A DNA stretch of 64,000 nucleotides. Source: Prochilodus magdalenae (lineage: Eukaryota; Chordata; Actinopteri; Characiformes; Prochilodontidae). The translations under genes were made by a program, and so were the position numbers. Position 1 is the stretch's first letter. Every line of letters begins with the position of its first letter. The notes below the pieces were generated by a model, which saw only the letters and a list, made by a program, of their open reading frames with translations, made no database searches and was not told the origin of the DNA. The stretch is taken from positions 337,001 to 401,000 of the forward strand of contig JAMWET010006982.1 in assembly GCA_024036415.1 (NCBI GenBank), in the 5' to 3' direction. Below, piece by piece: positions 49,545 to 60,700 of the stretch.

Positions 49545-50818
49545 ATTATTATTGTTATTATTATTATTATTATATATATATTTTTTTCCCCAAATCTATA
49601 CCACATTATGGGTGGTTTGAAATGCGATTCCAATCAGATGTTTGACAGTTGTGCCTCTGCCTAGACTCGAATCAGATTTCAAAGTATCTTATGCCGTCTT
49701 TTGCCATACAAATAACGCTGATGTCAAATAAGGACTAAGGAAACTGCTGAGATTTGTAGTCACTGATGTCTGTTGTTACCACAGCCACCCATACAGATAA
49801 GTTGTTAATATCTTGATACACAAATTCTGATCTGATCACTTGCAAATAACAACACAGTCGTCTCAAAAGATCTCATGTGAGAAACAAATTTGATCAGAAT
49901 GATTTAGAAATTTGATTCATTCTGAATAAAATATATCAGACGATAGCAACATTGTTGTAGACATATTAAAAACTGCTTTTAAGCAAGCAATATTCTTTGC
50001 AAATTATTTGTTAAAAGCGCATTCAGTGCATTTATCTTTTACTGTGTTGCAGGAGCAGTTCACATCTCTGCCTGGCTCCAGTACAGCAGCAAGCCGGGTA
50101 GAGGGACTGTCATCCACTGCGATAGTAAACACTGCTTTACCAGCAGGAGGCAGCACAAACTCTTTTAGACAGGTAAGACTGCCACTGTGTACTCCAAAAA
50201 AAAAGCTTGAATGCATTTTATACATCTGTAAGTGCTACATCCTGAGCTCTGACAACCATCAATATAGTAGAGAACCATACCAACTACTTGTGGTTTTGTG
50301 GATATTTCCACAGTCCAGTGCACGGATTGTAACAGCTGGTCAGCAGAAAGCTTCCAAGACTGTGACTGCACGTATAACTGGACGCTCTGAGCTGGCCAAG
50401 ACCGGTCGCCCACCCGGCAATCTGCATGTGATGGGTGTGGCTCCACCCATGAGCTCTGTCATTGTGGAAAGACACCACCCTGTCACTCAGGTACTGGACC
50501 AATTAACTTTGTGTTAATTATCTTTTATTGATTTGCCACATTAGCACTTGTGAAAGGGGCGGATGAGTATAGTTTTGATGCACATACAGTAGTGTAGAGA
50601 CATGTAATCATTCAGAGAGTAAAGACAAATGGCTTTATGTGTTGTTCTAATTCTGTCTTGTTCTCTCACAGCTCACCGTAGGTCAAGCCACAGCAGCCAA
50701 ATTTCCTCGTTCTGCTCTCCAGAGTCATACCGTGTCGAGTACTAAAAGCTCCTCCACCCAGCCCAGAGCACAGTCATCCTCTGCATTTCATATCCACTCT
50801 ATTAAAGTAGTGGACTAA
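43894..50818 (+). CDS. poc5: POC5 centriolar protein, complete
   Basis: Twelve coding exons, all with AG/GT borders and compatible phases: 43894-43977, 44126-44270, 44356-44460, 44554-44726, 45011-45187, 45419-45523, 45994-46173, 47065-47230, 49078-49226, 50053-50172, 50314-50490, 50672-50818. Total 1728 nt, 575 residues plus stop, the length I recall for human POC5. Landmarks: [19 protein letters not shown] at the N-terminus, the coiled, Trp-containing centrin-binding region around residues 155-325 ([49 protein letters not shown]), a conserved [12 protein letters not shown] near 360, [10 protein letters not shown] and [19 protein letters not shown] near 490-525, and the terminal [11 protein letters not shown]5 binds centrins and is needed for centriole elongation and maturation (family knowledge). 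Confidence 0.97.
44126..44270 (+). CDS. poc5: poc5 coding exon 2 (residues 29-76)
   Basis: Begins [14 protein letters not shown] after ttcttgcgtcag. The donor is GAGG|GTTAGA, somewhat weak, chosen because phase 1 joins in frame to the next exon. Confidence 0.9.
44356..44460 (+). CDS. poc5: poc5 coding exon 3 (residues 77-111)
   Basis: 105 nt between gcctctag and GTAAACT. It encodes a poorly conserved stretch [11 protein letters not shown]..; there is no strong family match here, but splice sites and phase support it. Confidence 0.8.
44554..44726 (+). CDS. poc5: poc5 coding exon 4 (residues 112-169)
   Basis: 173 nt after cattgtcctcag. Ser/Glu-rich, ending [19 protein letters not shown], which matches the first conserved block before the centrin-binding region. 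Donor AAG|GTCTGT. Confidence 0.93.
45011..45187 (+). CDS. poc5: poc5 coding exon 5 (residues 170-228)
   Basis: 177 nt, phase 0 at both ends. Contains [20 protein letters not shown], a centrin-binding-type helix with a Trp, followed by coiled coil ending NQRKDE. Confidence 0.95.
45232..45268 (+). mobile_element. Retroelement 3'-end-like fragment in a poc5 intron
   Basis: TTTCCCTTTGGATCAATAAAG followed by TTATCTTATTATAAT resembles the 3' terminus and short tandem tail of fish LINE/SINE elements. Very short. Confidence 0.4.
45419..45523 (+). CDS. poc5: poc5 coding exon 6 (residues 229-263)
   Basis: 105 nt. [20 protein letters not shown] then [15 protein letters not shown], a second Trp-containing centrin-binding segment. 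The acceptor ctgccttgcag is strong. Confidence 0.95.
45524..45993. other. poc5 intron
   Basis: 470 bp with a poly(T) stretch near 45650-45685. No other feature seen. Confidence 0.85.
45994..46173 (+). CDS. poc5: poc5 coding exon 7 (residues 264-323)
   Basis: 180 nt, phase 0. [20 protein letters not shown] then [19 protein letters not shown]: the third Sfi1-like centrin-binding repeat and the following helix. Confidence 0.95.
46174..47064. other. poc5 intron
   Basis: 890 bp, AT-rich, no supported feature. Confidence 0.85.
47065..47230 (+). CDS. poc5: poc5 coding exon 8 (residues 324-378)
   Basis: 166 nt after gcgtttctcag. Coiled coil [17 protein letters not shown], then the hallmark [19 protein letters not shown]. 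Donor G|GTAAGCT, phase 1. Confidence 0.95.
48684..48765 (+). repeat. 80-bp dispersed sequence, copy 2
   Basis: Matches 32650-32729 with a handful of changes (for example taaagatatacc against taaagttattcc, and ccataacagtg against ccgtaacggcg). Like copy 1 it leads into CT-rich repeats. Confidence 0.9.
48768..48822. repeat. (TCTG)n and (CT)n microsatellite
   Basis: About eight TCTG units followed by TCTCTCTCTC, in a poc5 intron. Confidence 0.95.
49078..49226 (+). CDS. poc5: poc5 coding exon 9 (residues 379-428)
   Basis: 149 nt after ggtctttctccccaag. A Ser/Pro-rich linker with little sequence conservation; phase and splice sites fit. Confidence 0.88.
49227..50052. other. poc5 intron with (TTG)n(TTA)n
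   Basis: 826 bp. The compound microsatellite at 49508-49572 consists of about 12 TTG units passing into TTA and TA. Otherwise nothing seen. Confidence 0.85.
49508..49572. repeat. (TTG)n(TTA)n microsatellite
   Basis: Compound trinucleotide array inside a poc5 intron. Confidence 0.95.
50053..50172 (+). CDS. poc5: poc5 coding exon 10 (residues 429-468)
   Basis: 120 nt after actgtgttgcag. Low-complexity Ser/Thr/Ala linker, [18 protein letters not shown]. Donor CAG|GTAAGA. Confidence 0.88.
50314..50490 (+). CDS. poc5: poc5 coding exon 11 (residues 469-527)
   Basis: 177 nt. [20 protein letters not shown] then [20 protein letters not shown], the strongly conserved C-terminal POC5 block. Confidence 0.95.
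50672..50818 (+). CDS. poc5: poc5 last coding exon (residues 528-575 and stop)
   Basis: Begins [16 protein letters not shown] after ttctctcacag and ends [12 protein letters not shown] then TAA at 50816-50818. Confidence 0.95.
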   Translation, partial: LTVGQATAAKFPRSALQSHTVSSTKSSSTQPRAQSSSAFHIHSIKVVD

Positions 50819-51435
50819 CACAAATGCAGTTCCATCCAGTGTAAACACAAATGAATGTAACATGGCTTTTGGTGTTTGTACCAATTTTTTTAACTGTTGT
50901 ACTGTAATGAATGACAATAACACATCCTGTGAAAGCATGCAGGTACAAACTGAAGCAAAATTGTTTGGCTATTCTTGTTTGAGGATCAGGAAAAAGATTT
51001 TTATACTGTTCGTTCAGGTGTGGATGACACTTTTGATTTTTATAATGTTTATTCTTAAACAGGTTTTTTAAACTTTCAGTATTTTATACTAATGAAAATC
51101 AAATTGCACCATTTTTGTTGATAAATTGTTTATTTAACTTTTTATATGTAGTGTCTTATTGTCACCGTCTCACTCTTTGTCTCATTGTGACTGTTCACGT
51201 AGTATTGTGTGATGCAATCATTATCTTGATTATCTTCGGTAGTATGAAGTTTAGATATCCATACTCTGCACAATCCTGTGATGATGATTTATAGTGTTCA
51301 TAAGACTGAGTGTAATTGCTGTCCGTGTGTATGGGGTGATAGAAAGTCATTAGTGTAAAGATGGGAGTTGATGGACTGCAACTCTTTTTCCTCAAGGTCT
51401 CTCCTTGTGAAATAAAGCAAAGTTGTATGGTTTCA
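50819..51435 (+). other. poc5: poc5 3' untranslated region
   Basis: AT-rich non-coding sequence from the stop to shortly after AATAAA at 51411-51416. The end coordinate is an estimate 15-25 bp past the signal. Confidence 0.6.
51411..51416 (+). terminator. poc5: poc5 polyadenylation signal
   Basis: AATAAA in the context gtgaaataaagcaaag, the first canonical signal I noticed after the poc5 stop. Confidence 0.65.
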
Positions 51436-51555
51436 TGAAATCATACATTTCCGGCTACCGATGTCTTCTCCCTCCGTTCTGATTTTTTCTATCATGAAGA
51501 CAAAAGCCATTATCATCTATTGGTTCAAACTTTAGATAACATTATAGTGTACTTT

Positions 51556-51776
51556 TTAAGTGGATGTTTCTTTGGAAATCATAGAAGTGTGCACTGAGTA
51601 AATATGGAAACAGCTTAAACATTGGAAAATATCTGTAGTTGTACCTGCTATCTTTGCATTCCCTACAGAGATCAGTCCTTGGTAAAGTTCTCTGGGTGGG
51701 CTTCCCTGTGCCACAATCACCCCATGGAGCCAGATCAGTAACATTCTGTTTCCATGCTCCTTGTAACTGTTGGAAC
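51556..51776 (-). CDS. ankdd1b: ankdd1b last coding exon (492-564 and stop)
   Basis: 221 nt with acceptor ttgtgctgtaag. SNSYKEHGNRMLLIWLHG completes the death domain, followed by GLISVGNAKIA and a divergent, poorly conserved tail ending SKETST. Stop TAA at 51558-51556. Confidence 0.88.
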
Positions 51777-54700
51777 CTTACAGCACAAGCAATCAAGTAA
51801 AAAGCAAAATGTGTTACATTTAGATATATGTGTAAATGACATGACTTTGACATGTTTTTGGTCAAAAAATTATAAGATGTACATCAAATTACTGAACAAT
51901 ACAAAAATAAAAAAATAAATGTAAAAAATAAAAATACCCATTACATCACATTACTGAACAATACACACTTTTAAATAAAATAATTTTCATTGTATTATAA
52001 CTTTAATGTATTATTACATATAATTATTGCATAAATTTAGAAAAAAAATGGAAGTATGAACTGTCAAGGACCAAAGTCTCTATGGGTGTCTAAGTAGATG
52101 CCTGTTTATAAATAAATCTACCAGTAAACCAGCCTAGTACAGATTTAACTGTAATACGCAATTAAAAGCTTTGATAAGTGGCATATTTGGAAACTTAAAG
52201 AATCTTCTGTTTCCAGAAGGCAAGGTACACTGTACATGGCCCTTTCACATGAATGATACTGCACTGATGTTAATGTGACCCCTTTAAGACAACAGTAACC
52301 CTCATCACCTGTCCACTGCTCCTCAATGGCAGCCACCTGCTGCTCCGAGAAGCCCCAGTGCTCTGCGAGTTTCTTCCATTCGTTTTGCTTCAGAAGGCTG
52401 TATGCCAGCTTCCACATGACGCCTCGGACCTGCTTAGTCTCACTACGGCGGTCCGGCTTAAACGTCAGCGGGGATTCATCACGAAGGTTCTCATTAGCTC
52501 CTGGATTGGACTGACAAAAGTAATCAAATAACATCACCTTTCGAGAAAGGCCAGATGCTTAAAAAAAGAGAAAGCCAGGTGCTGAACCAGCATGTCTAGG
52601 CTCATTATCCAATATTACTGCTGGCCAGCCCCTCTCGGTTGCATTATTCACTTGTCAGAATATATTGGGAAGCCAATATCTTTTGGTACATCCATGCGCC
52701 GTAACTAAATAAATCTGATGGGGTGGCATTTAGGTGTGGCATCATTTACAGTGTAAAATTACATTAAGCCCTCACGCTAATTTAATTCTGGATGACAGGG
52801 GAAACAGGAGGTGATTGAGGCCATGAGAGGACATGCCATGAAGGAACTGTATTCGTTCTACTGCGTGATCAAATCCCAGCTCTTTTAAAGTAAAACCATC
52901 AAATCACCACATTTTCCTCAAATCACAGAGTCGTTCCTGCACACGTGGTTTCTGACACTGAATGTTATACTGTTTAATGTAGCCAAGTACAAAACTATGG
53001 ACACAACTCAGGCTAGAAACCAGTTTAAGATTTGAGCTTTGTGACATGGCACACTGTTCTGCTAAAAGATGCCATCAGAGGATAGGTACAGTGTGGGATA
53101 GACATGGTCAGCAACAATACTCAGGGAGGCTGTGGTGTTTAAAAGGTGCTCAACCTGAGAGAGTTTTTTCTCGCCACCGTTTCTCTGCTTGCTCACCGGG
53201 GGCTTCTTTCTTTTCTCTCTTTGAGACAACATCAGTTGTAAAAAGCGCTATATAAACAAATTTGATTTGATTTGATTTCTGTCAGCTTGAACCAGTGTGG
53301 TCATTCTCCTTCGACCTTTGCTACCAACAAGGCATTTTTGCCCAGAGAACTGCGCTCACTGGATATCTTCTCTTTCATGGACCTCTGTAGACCCTAGAGA
53401 TGCTGTGTGTGAAAATCCCAGTAGATCAGCAGGTTCTGATAAACCAGTCTGTCTAGCACCAACAACCATGCCACTTAAGCTCCCTTCCCCCTGCAATCTG
53501 ATGCTCAGTTGTCTTGACCATGTTTACATGCCTAAACGTATTTTAGTTGCTGCCATGTGATTGGCTGATTAGTTATTCGCGTTAACAAGCAGCTGAACAG
53601 GTGTACCTACCGAGGTGGCTAGTGAGTGTATATTTAAGTAATAGAAAATGAGAAAAGATGTCATACTACAAATATCATCGCGGCAGTGATTCGGCTGGAA
53701 GCGATTACAGATCACAGTTGTGGTGTAGTTCACAATAATACAGGTACCTCAAAGAATTTTTAGCTTTTATGAAACAATATAAAAAAATATATAAAAATCA
53801 AAGCATAGATCATTAATTTTGTATCCACTGAGCTTTACTAGAAAGGTATGCAGTGATGATTCTTTACTGCCAGAATACGGACCCATCAACACGGCTCCAT
53901 TTGACAGGGGAAACAATAAAACATGGAATGAAAAAGGTGATTCTTTATTAATTAAAGTTGGACTCGACAGTAAGAAATGAATTCTTGTGTTCAACAGAAT
54001 CTTTAACATTTCCCTATTCTAAGTATAACTTCCAAATCAAAGTTACCTGACTAACTGTCTGAATGTGCATTGTGGAGTTTTCCTTTATAGGAAAACCTGG
54101 TATTGTTTCACCTGACACAGTCCAACTATCCGCACTTTATTTGTGGAACAAGGTTCATCATGATGGATGTTTTTTTTTAAACTGACAAAAGCTAAATGGT
54201 CCCATTGCATATTGAGGGAAATGAGAGAAGTGATAAGGTCCTATGGAAAAATGCAGTACTGACTTTCTTGTCACACATTCTGATGCCATGAACAGGCTGC
54301 ACCCCCAATCATAGACTGATCAATGAGTCACATATGCAGAAATCTGAATAGGGTCAGATTTAAATCTGATATTTTTCTCTCCAGAGTGCAGAAATCAATC
54401 CTGCTCATGTGTAAAAAATGTCCTGGAAAAAGAGGACAGTTATTGTGGGAAAATGGCTGTTGAATAGCTGCTCTAACTGGCAACTACACAACAAGAAAGC
54501 AGACTAAAGGCAAGTCTGAGAAATGGCAGCTGTTTTAATTTGTTATTTATGATATCCAGTTATGCAGGACTGCAGGCGGGAGCAGGAACACTGGCAAATT
54601 TCTGCAGGACCAGCTAGAATCAGGACTGAAAAACAGACCTTTAGCTTAAGGCGCATGTGGTGATTTGGGTAGGCAATTGCATGATGCTAGTTTATTGGCT

Positions 54701-57700
54701 TCCATTACTTGTTAGCTGCATTAGGCTTGTAGCTCCTAAACAAGCAAACTTCAGACACCAAACCTGTTACTGCTGACTATCTACAATCCGAGTTTTCACT
54801 TTAATGGCATTGCCGGTATGGAGATTAGGAATACTTACTTTTAACCAGTTGAAATATCTTTCAGCTTTGATAATCATGTCTGTGATGATTACTGCGTCAG
54901 CTCTGGCTGCTACTCCCAGGGCTGTTTTTCCCTGCTGGATTTAAATAAAACAAAGTTCCCTTAATATTCACACATGGTTAGGCTTCTCTGTAAAGTTCCA
55001 TGTGTCTTTTAGAATCAGAGTACCCTGTCTTTGATCTCCAAGTCCACATCAGCTTTCAGAATCATCTCCACCACATCTACCTTCCCCAGTTCTGATGCAA
55101 CATGGAGGGCTGTCTGGCCCAGCTAAGAGTGAGGATGGAGAAACACATTTACATATCGTCACTGTCCAAAGAAAAACATGTATCTCTATTTTTGTTGATT
55201 TTTACTTTTTGATCACATAAGCTGCTATTTACACTGTGTGGAAATTTAATTAAGAATGGACCAACAGAAATGGCCTAAAACTGCTTGGAAAGACGCCTGG
55301 TTCCATTGACTTCCATTCAAATTATATGAGGTTTTTGTCCTCTCCTGTAAAGTTGCCATTTTGGAGATACCTGTTTTTCTTCTAATGATATACTCGATTT
55401 GAATATACATTATATAAAAAAAAATAGACAGGTTATAATGGTGGCGACAATATTTTAATCATTTTAAACAGACAAATAAATAAAAGTATCATAATAATAC
55501 TGCTGGTCCTGTGAATCTTTTAAATTGTGTAATAAATCAAATTACATAGCTACAAAACTGTAAAATAGGCTGAAAAAAACAAAAGCTAAACACAGTGTAT
55601 CACTTATCATTTAATAACTTTTTGTAAAACCTTTAGTTAATAAAAAATAGAATATTTAAAAAACTTACATTTACATATACTATCAGTTAGACAGCAAAAG
55701 ATATAAAACAGTATAAGCACACATATGTACAGTTTAAATAGTGCTGCATAACTCACATGATCTGTGATGCCTGTATCACAGCCAGACTCCAGCAGAGTGT
55801 GGATTACAGGAAAATGGCAGTTCTTCACTGCCATGTGGAATGGTGTCTGTAAGTGCTGGAAAATATCAAATAATTTTCATTTTTAATAAATCTTTAATGC
55901 TACTCTCAGTTTTTCTGTACCTCAGTTTATCATTAACATTCTTTTGCTTCCTGTTCTGTTACAACCAACATTACATACAACAGATTTTAATGAGCATTTG
56001 TGTGAATAGTTGAGTCTGGGTCGAGAAAAGCACTGTTTATAATTACTTGATTTTGAATGTTGATCTGCGCTCCATTATCAACAAGGAGCTTCACCACCGG
56101 GGTAAAGCCTTTTTCACACACGGCATGCAGAGGGCTGGCCCTGTTCTGAGAGTAAACAGCATGCACCATGAAGGTAAATAATGAGTGTCATTACTTTGTA
56201 GAATCAGTTGACACGCCAGAAGAATATACATCATCATAGGTACGCATCTATGCCTCGGTTATTTCCAAGAAAGGCACTCCTTACGTACTGCATTGAGGAT
56301 GTTTGGGTCACAGTCAGCTTGTAGCAAAGCCAGAACACATTCCTCATGATTTCCAACAGCAGCCAAATACAGTGCAGTCTCCCCAGTCTACAAACAGAGA
56401 CAGTCCAATACTTAAAAACATAGGGCAATACAAGACTTTAATTACTTTAATTATAGTGTACACTGTGCCAGTGTTTCTCAACCCTGGTTGTGGACGCACC
56501 CTGTCCTGCACATTATAGCAGATTTCCCTGCTTTAATACAACCTGCAGCTCTGAAACTGCTTGTTAATCATCTGATAAGCTGAATCAGGTTGAACCAAGC
56601 TGAGGAAGCACTGAAGTGTGCAGGCCAGTGTGGTTAAACAACACTGCATTATACTATAGTGTAGACTTGATGTTGATAATACGCTCTGTATGAATAATAC
56701 GCTGTCTATTTATTATGCGTGGAGACCAATAAATGTGTCTGTGTAGTATAAGTTCAATGTTTCATCTATCTGTCTGTCTGTAGGACCTAACCTCTGTCTC
56801 TATTTAAAGGTTCAGATTAGAGTCTTACATGATTAACTTCATTACGGATCTCAAAGTTGTCCAGCAGCAGCTGAAGGGCTTCCAGCTCACCACTTCTGGC
56901 AGCAAGGTGCAAAGGTGTGTCACCGTTCTGGCATAGAGATGGAGAAACAGAGGCCAAAGTTCAGGTAAAGCTGTTTCCTTTAATGTTTTGCATTTTTGTA
57001 TGTACACTTGCTGAGTTTATTCTGAGTTTATAATGAGGTTCAGATTGAAGAGAACAGCACATATAGACATACAAATAAATAGACAGCCTATGTAAAAATG
57101 TAGCTATGTACTGTAACACCATCAGTTATTATGATTTAGTGTGAGCAGAGTTTGTGGACCTGATTTTCTTCCATTGTGGCCATGTTGTAAGGTTCTTCCC
57201 TCAGCATCTGCAGCATTTTCACACAGCCATGCTCTGCTGCCACAGCAAAAGGCCGATTTCCATCCTATCACAAACAATAATAGTGCTTGATACGTCTAAC
57301 TATATGTGTTATGAAAATACAAGATCTAACAGCAGCCTCATGTATCAATGTCATATACACTAACTAAAAAAATAGCTGCACCCAGAAGCAATCCACCGAC
57401 AAGAATGAAGGTTGGTGTGTAGGTTTGACATTGTGAGTCATGCAAATGATTCAAGTTTCACAGCCCTAAGGACGGCCTTATCGCTGTAGCTGACTGACTA
57501 TTTACGGCTCTCTGTTACATGTGCATCGTTGGTTGCATCCTTTGCAAGTAAGATATGCCTTGGAGAAGAGTTTGAAAGTATGTTAAGCAGTTGGAGGAGT
57601 AAGAGAGGGGTCGCATCGTAGGGCTCAGACACCCCTGTTACGTATATCACACTGTTGGTAGCTATGGTAGTTGGCAGAGCACCGTGGTGGTCAAAACATT

Positions 57701-60700
57701 GTCAAGGTCCACTAGGGGTCAGTAAAAATTAGCCTCCATATCCAGGAATACATTTATCAATATTTATCGAACCTCTACAACTCCTGGTACTTGTAACCTT
57801 TATCCTCCTTCTTCTGTATGTGTCTCAGTAGCCCCATGCAATCTGTAACTTATCCACTTTCCAGTAGCCTGGGTGCATCTTCCTTCTGGGTGCAATTCTT
57901 TTAATGATGAGTGCATAATAAATACACCCTATAAAAAGCTAGTTTAAAAAAAAAAAAACTGACTGGATCACAATTACTTAAAATCATTTTTGGCCATGTT
58001 GGCATTTTAACTCAGCTATTCCACTGCCTAGTAGTTTTGAGTGTCATTTAGTTGTCACCCCACTGTTATTTGTTAACCCCTTTAACCCCACACTGACTGG
58101 GCAGGCTGTTAGGTTGTAAGGGTCTTCCTGAATACAGTTTTGCTTTCTAAATAAAAGAATAAAACTTATCGTCCTACATTGTCTTCCTTATCAAGTTCTC
58201 TCATCTGAAGGTCATTCACAATGTACTCCACAATTTCAGTGTGGTCATTAACGGCAGCGCAGTGCATCATGTTCATCCCTTTCTGAGAAAAGAATGACAG
58301 CATGCTATAAGAGGTTTTTCACAAACAGAACATTTGCATTTCATAAGACATCACATGTAACAGCGAGACGATCACAACCTCACCCTGTTTTCGATCCCCT
58401 GATCAGCCCCTCCCTGTACAAGTAACTTCAAGATTTGCAAACTGCCAAACCATGCTGCCAGGTGAATGGCAGCTACTCCATACTGTGTGGGAGAAGCGAG
58501 AGAACAATGAGAGAGACAATGATAAATGAGTACCTCTTCATTGTCACAGTACACAAGTCCACATAAAATACAGGTGCCAAAAAGAGGTCTTTGGAGAGAT
58601 GCAATATAAAACCACTTTTGGTTCCTCTAAGAAGATAACTCAAAGGTTCTCCATGGAACCAAAAGTGGCTAATTAACAACATTACTCCAAAAAACCTTTC
58701 TTAGTATGTTTAACAGGGTGTATTCTCGTATCAGTGAAACTATACCATACCTTGTCCTGTATGTCCAGCTTTGCTCTTCTCCTAAGAAGGACATCAACTG
58801 CTTCCACATTTCTGCAGGCCACAGCATAATGAAGCGCAGTACGATTGTGCTGAGATGAAACAAAGATGAGTCAGAAAATTCTAGATTCAGCGAGAGGACA
58901 CATTAAAGCAGCAATCAAAGTAAATTGCCTCCTGGAACCTAAGAGAACAGTACACAGAATTTCCATATCTGCCTTGACACAGGCTTTGAAGTAAAATAAA
59001 AGATCTTCCTGACCACTATGGCCAAATGAAACCTGTATCACAAGCATATTATTACCGTCCTGTAATAAATACGGTTTGTACTACGCAAAATTCTTAATTA
59101 CAGTGGTGCTTGAAAGTTAATAAACCCTTTTGGATTTCTGCATGAACAAGACCTAAAATTCAGATTTTTAAGTCCTAAATATAAATATAAAGACAGATAC
59201 AGATAATCCAATTAAAGAAATCAGACACAAATGGCATACTTGTTTCTTTATTGAAAAAAAAACATACAATATATGCGACTGGCTAAAGTATGGCAAAATA
59301 TTAGTTACATAACACATAACTATTATTTAACTGTAAGTACAGATGTTCATACATCTCTTCAGCTACTTTGCTGGCTCTTTATTATCTTTATTCTATTGTA
59401 CTCTCCTCTTGGTGTAAAACTCTGTGCTCTTGCTATGTGTCACACATGTGCGCTCTTGCCAAGACAAATTCCTTGTATGTTCAACGTAAAATTCTGTTAG
59501 CAAATCTGATAAAAACCCCTAATATTGGAATTAATATTAACTTAAAGGTGAAATTGGAATCATATGTTTTCACTCTATGGGATAACAATTCAGCGTGAGT
59601 GGTCACCCTGTTTAAGGAGACAGGATCCATCATAGTAAGATCTCTAAACACATGTCTGTGAAAGCGTATCATGGCACGAACAAGGGTGATTTCTGAGGAC
59701 ATCAGATAGCATGCTGTTGATGCTCATCCAGCTGAAGAGTTACAAAACCCTCTCTAAAGACTCCTCCAATTTCTTTAGACCAGACCAATCCACAGTCAGA
59801 CAGAAATGGAGAAAAATTTCAAGACCATTATTGCCCTCCCAGGAGTGGTTGACCAGCAAAGACCACACCAAGAGCAATATGTGCAATACTCTGCAAGGTC
59901 ACAAAGTAACCCAGGGTAACTATAAGCATCTCTCATAGTCACTAATGTAAGCGTTCATGTAAGTCCAACATCAGGAGCACACTAAATGACTATGGTGTGC
60001 ATAGCACGGTTGCAAGGAGAAAGCCGCTGCTCTCCAAAAAGAACATTCCTGCCCGTATGCAGTTTGCTATAGATCACGTGGATGAGCCAGAAGGTTTTGT
60101 GGAGGGATGAAACCAAAACAGATTTATAAAAATTTTATAAGAAACATTATGTCTGGTGAAAGAAAAACTCTGCATTCCAGCATAAAGAGCATATCTGTGA
60201 AACATGGTGGTAGTGGTATCATGGCTTGGGCTTGTTTTGCTGCATCTGGGTAATAATGGCTTGCCATCCCTGATGAACCCAATAATTCTTCAGTAAATAA
60301 TGCCAATGCAAATTCTAAAGGAATATGTCAGTACACCCGTCCCTGAGCTAGATCTCAAAAGAACGACCCTAAGCACACAAGTCATACCCACAAATGGTTA
60401 CAGAGGAATGAGGTTGAAGCGAGCCATTCAAGTGAAGACACCCAGCAACATCTTGCAGCTGTTGTGTACAGAGGAATGGGGTTAAAACTTCTCCAAGCTG
60501 ATGTGCAGGACTGATCAACAGAGTTGTTTAGGTGCAGTTTTGCTGTGCATGGGGTTCACACTAGACACTGAAACAAAGGTTCACATACTTCTGCTAGTCA
60601 CAGATGTGTAAGACTGGGTTACTTCCCTCAATATAACCAATATGACCTGGTATAATACTGGGTTTATAATAAACTGGGTTTAGTTTGTGAAAATATGTTT

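Larger units (their letters stand above)
52511..54838. other. ankdd1b intron
   Basis: 2.3 kb. Holds the nested transposon at 53041-53640. The remainder (53.64-54.84 kb) shows no supported feature. Confidence 0.8.

Noticed and set aside
53297..53560. 87-codon plus-strand frame
   Set aside because: Antisense of a decayed Tc1-like transposase region.
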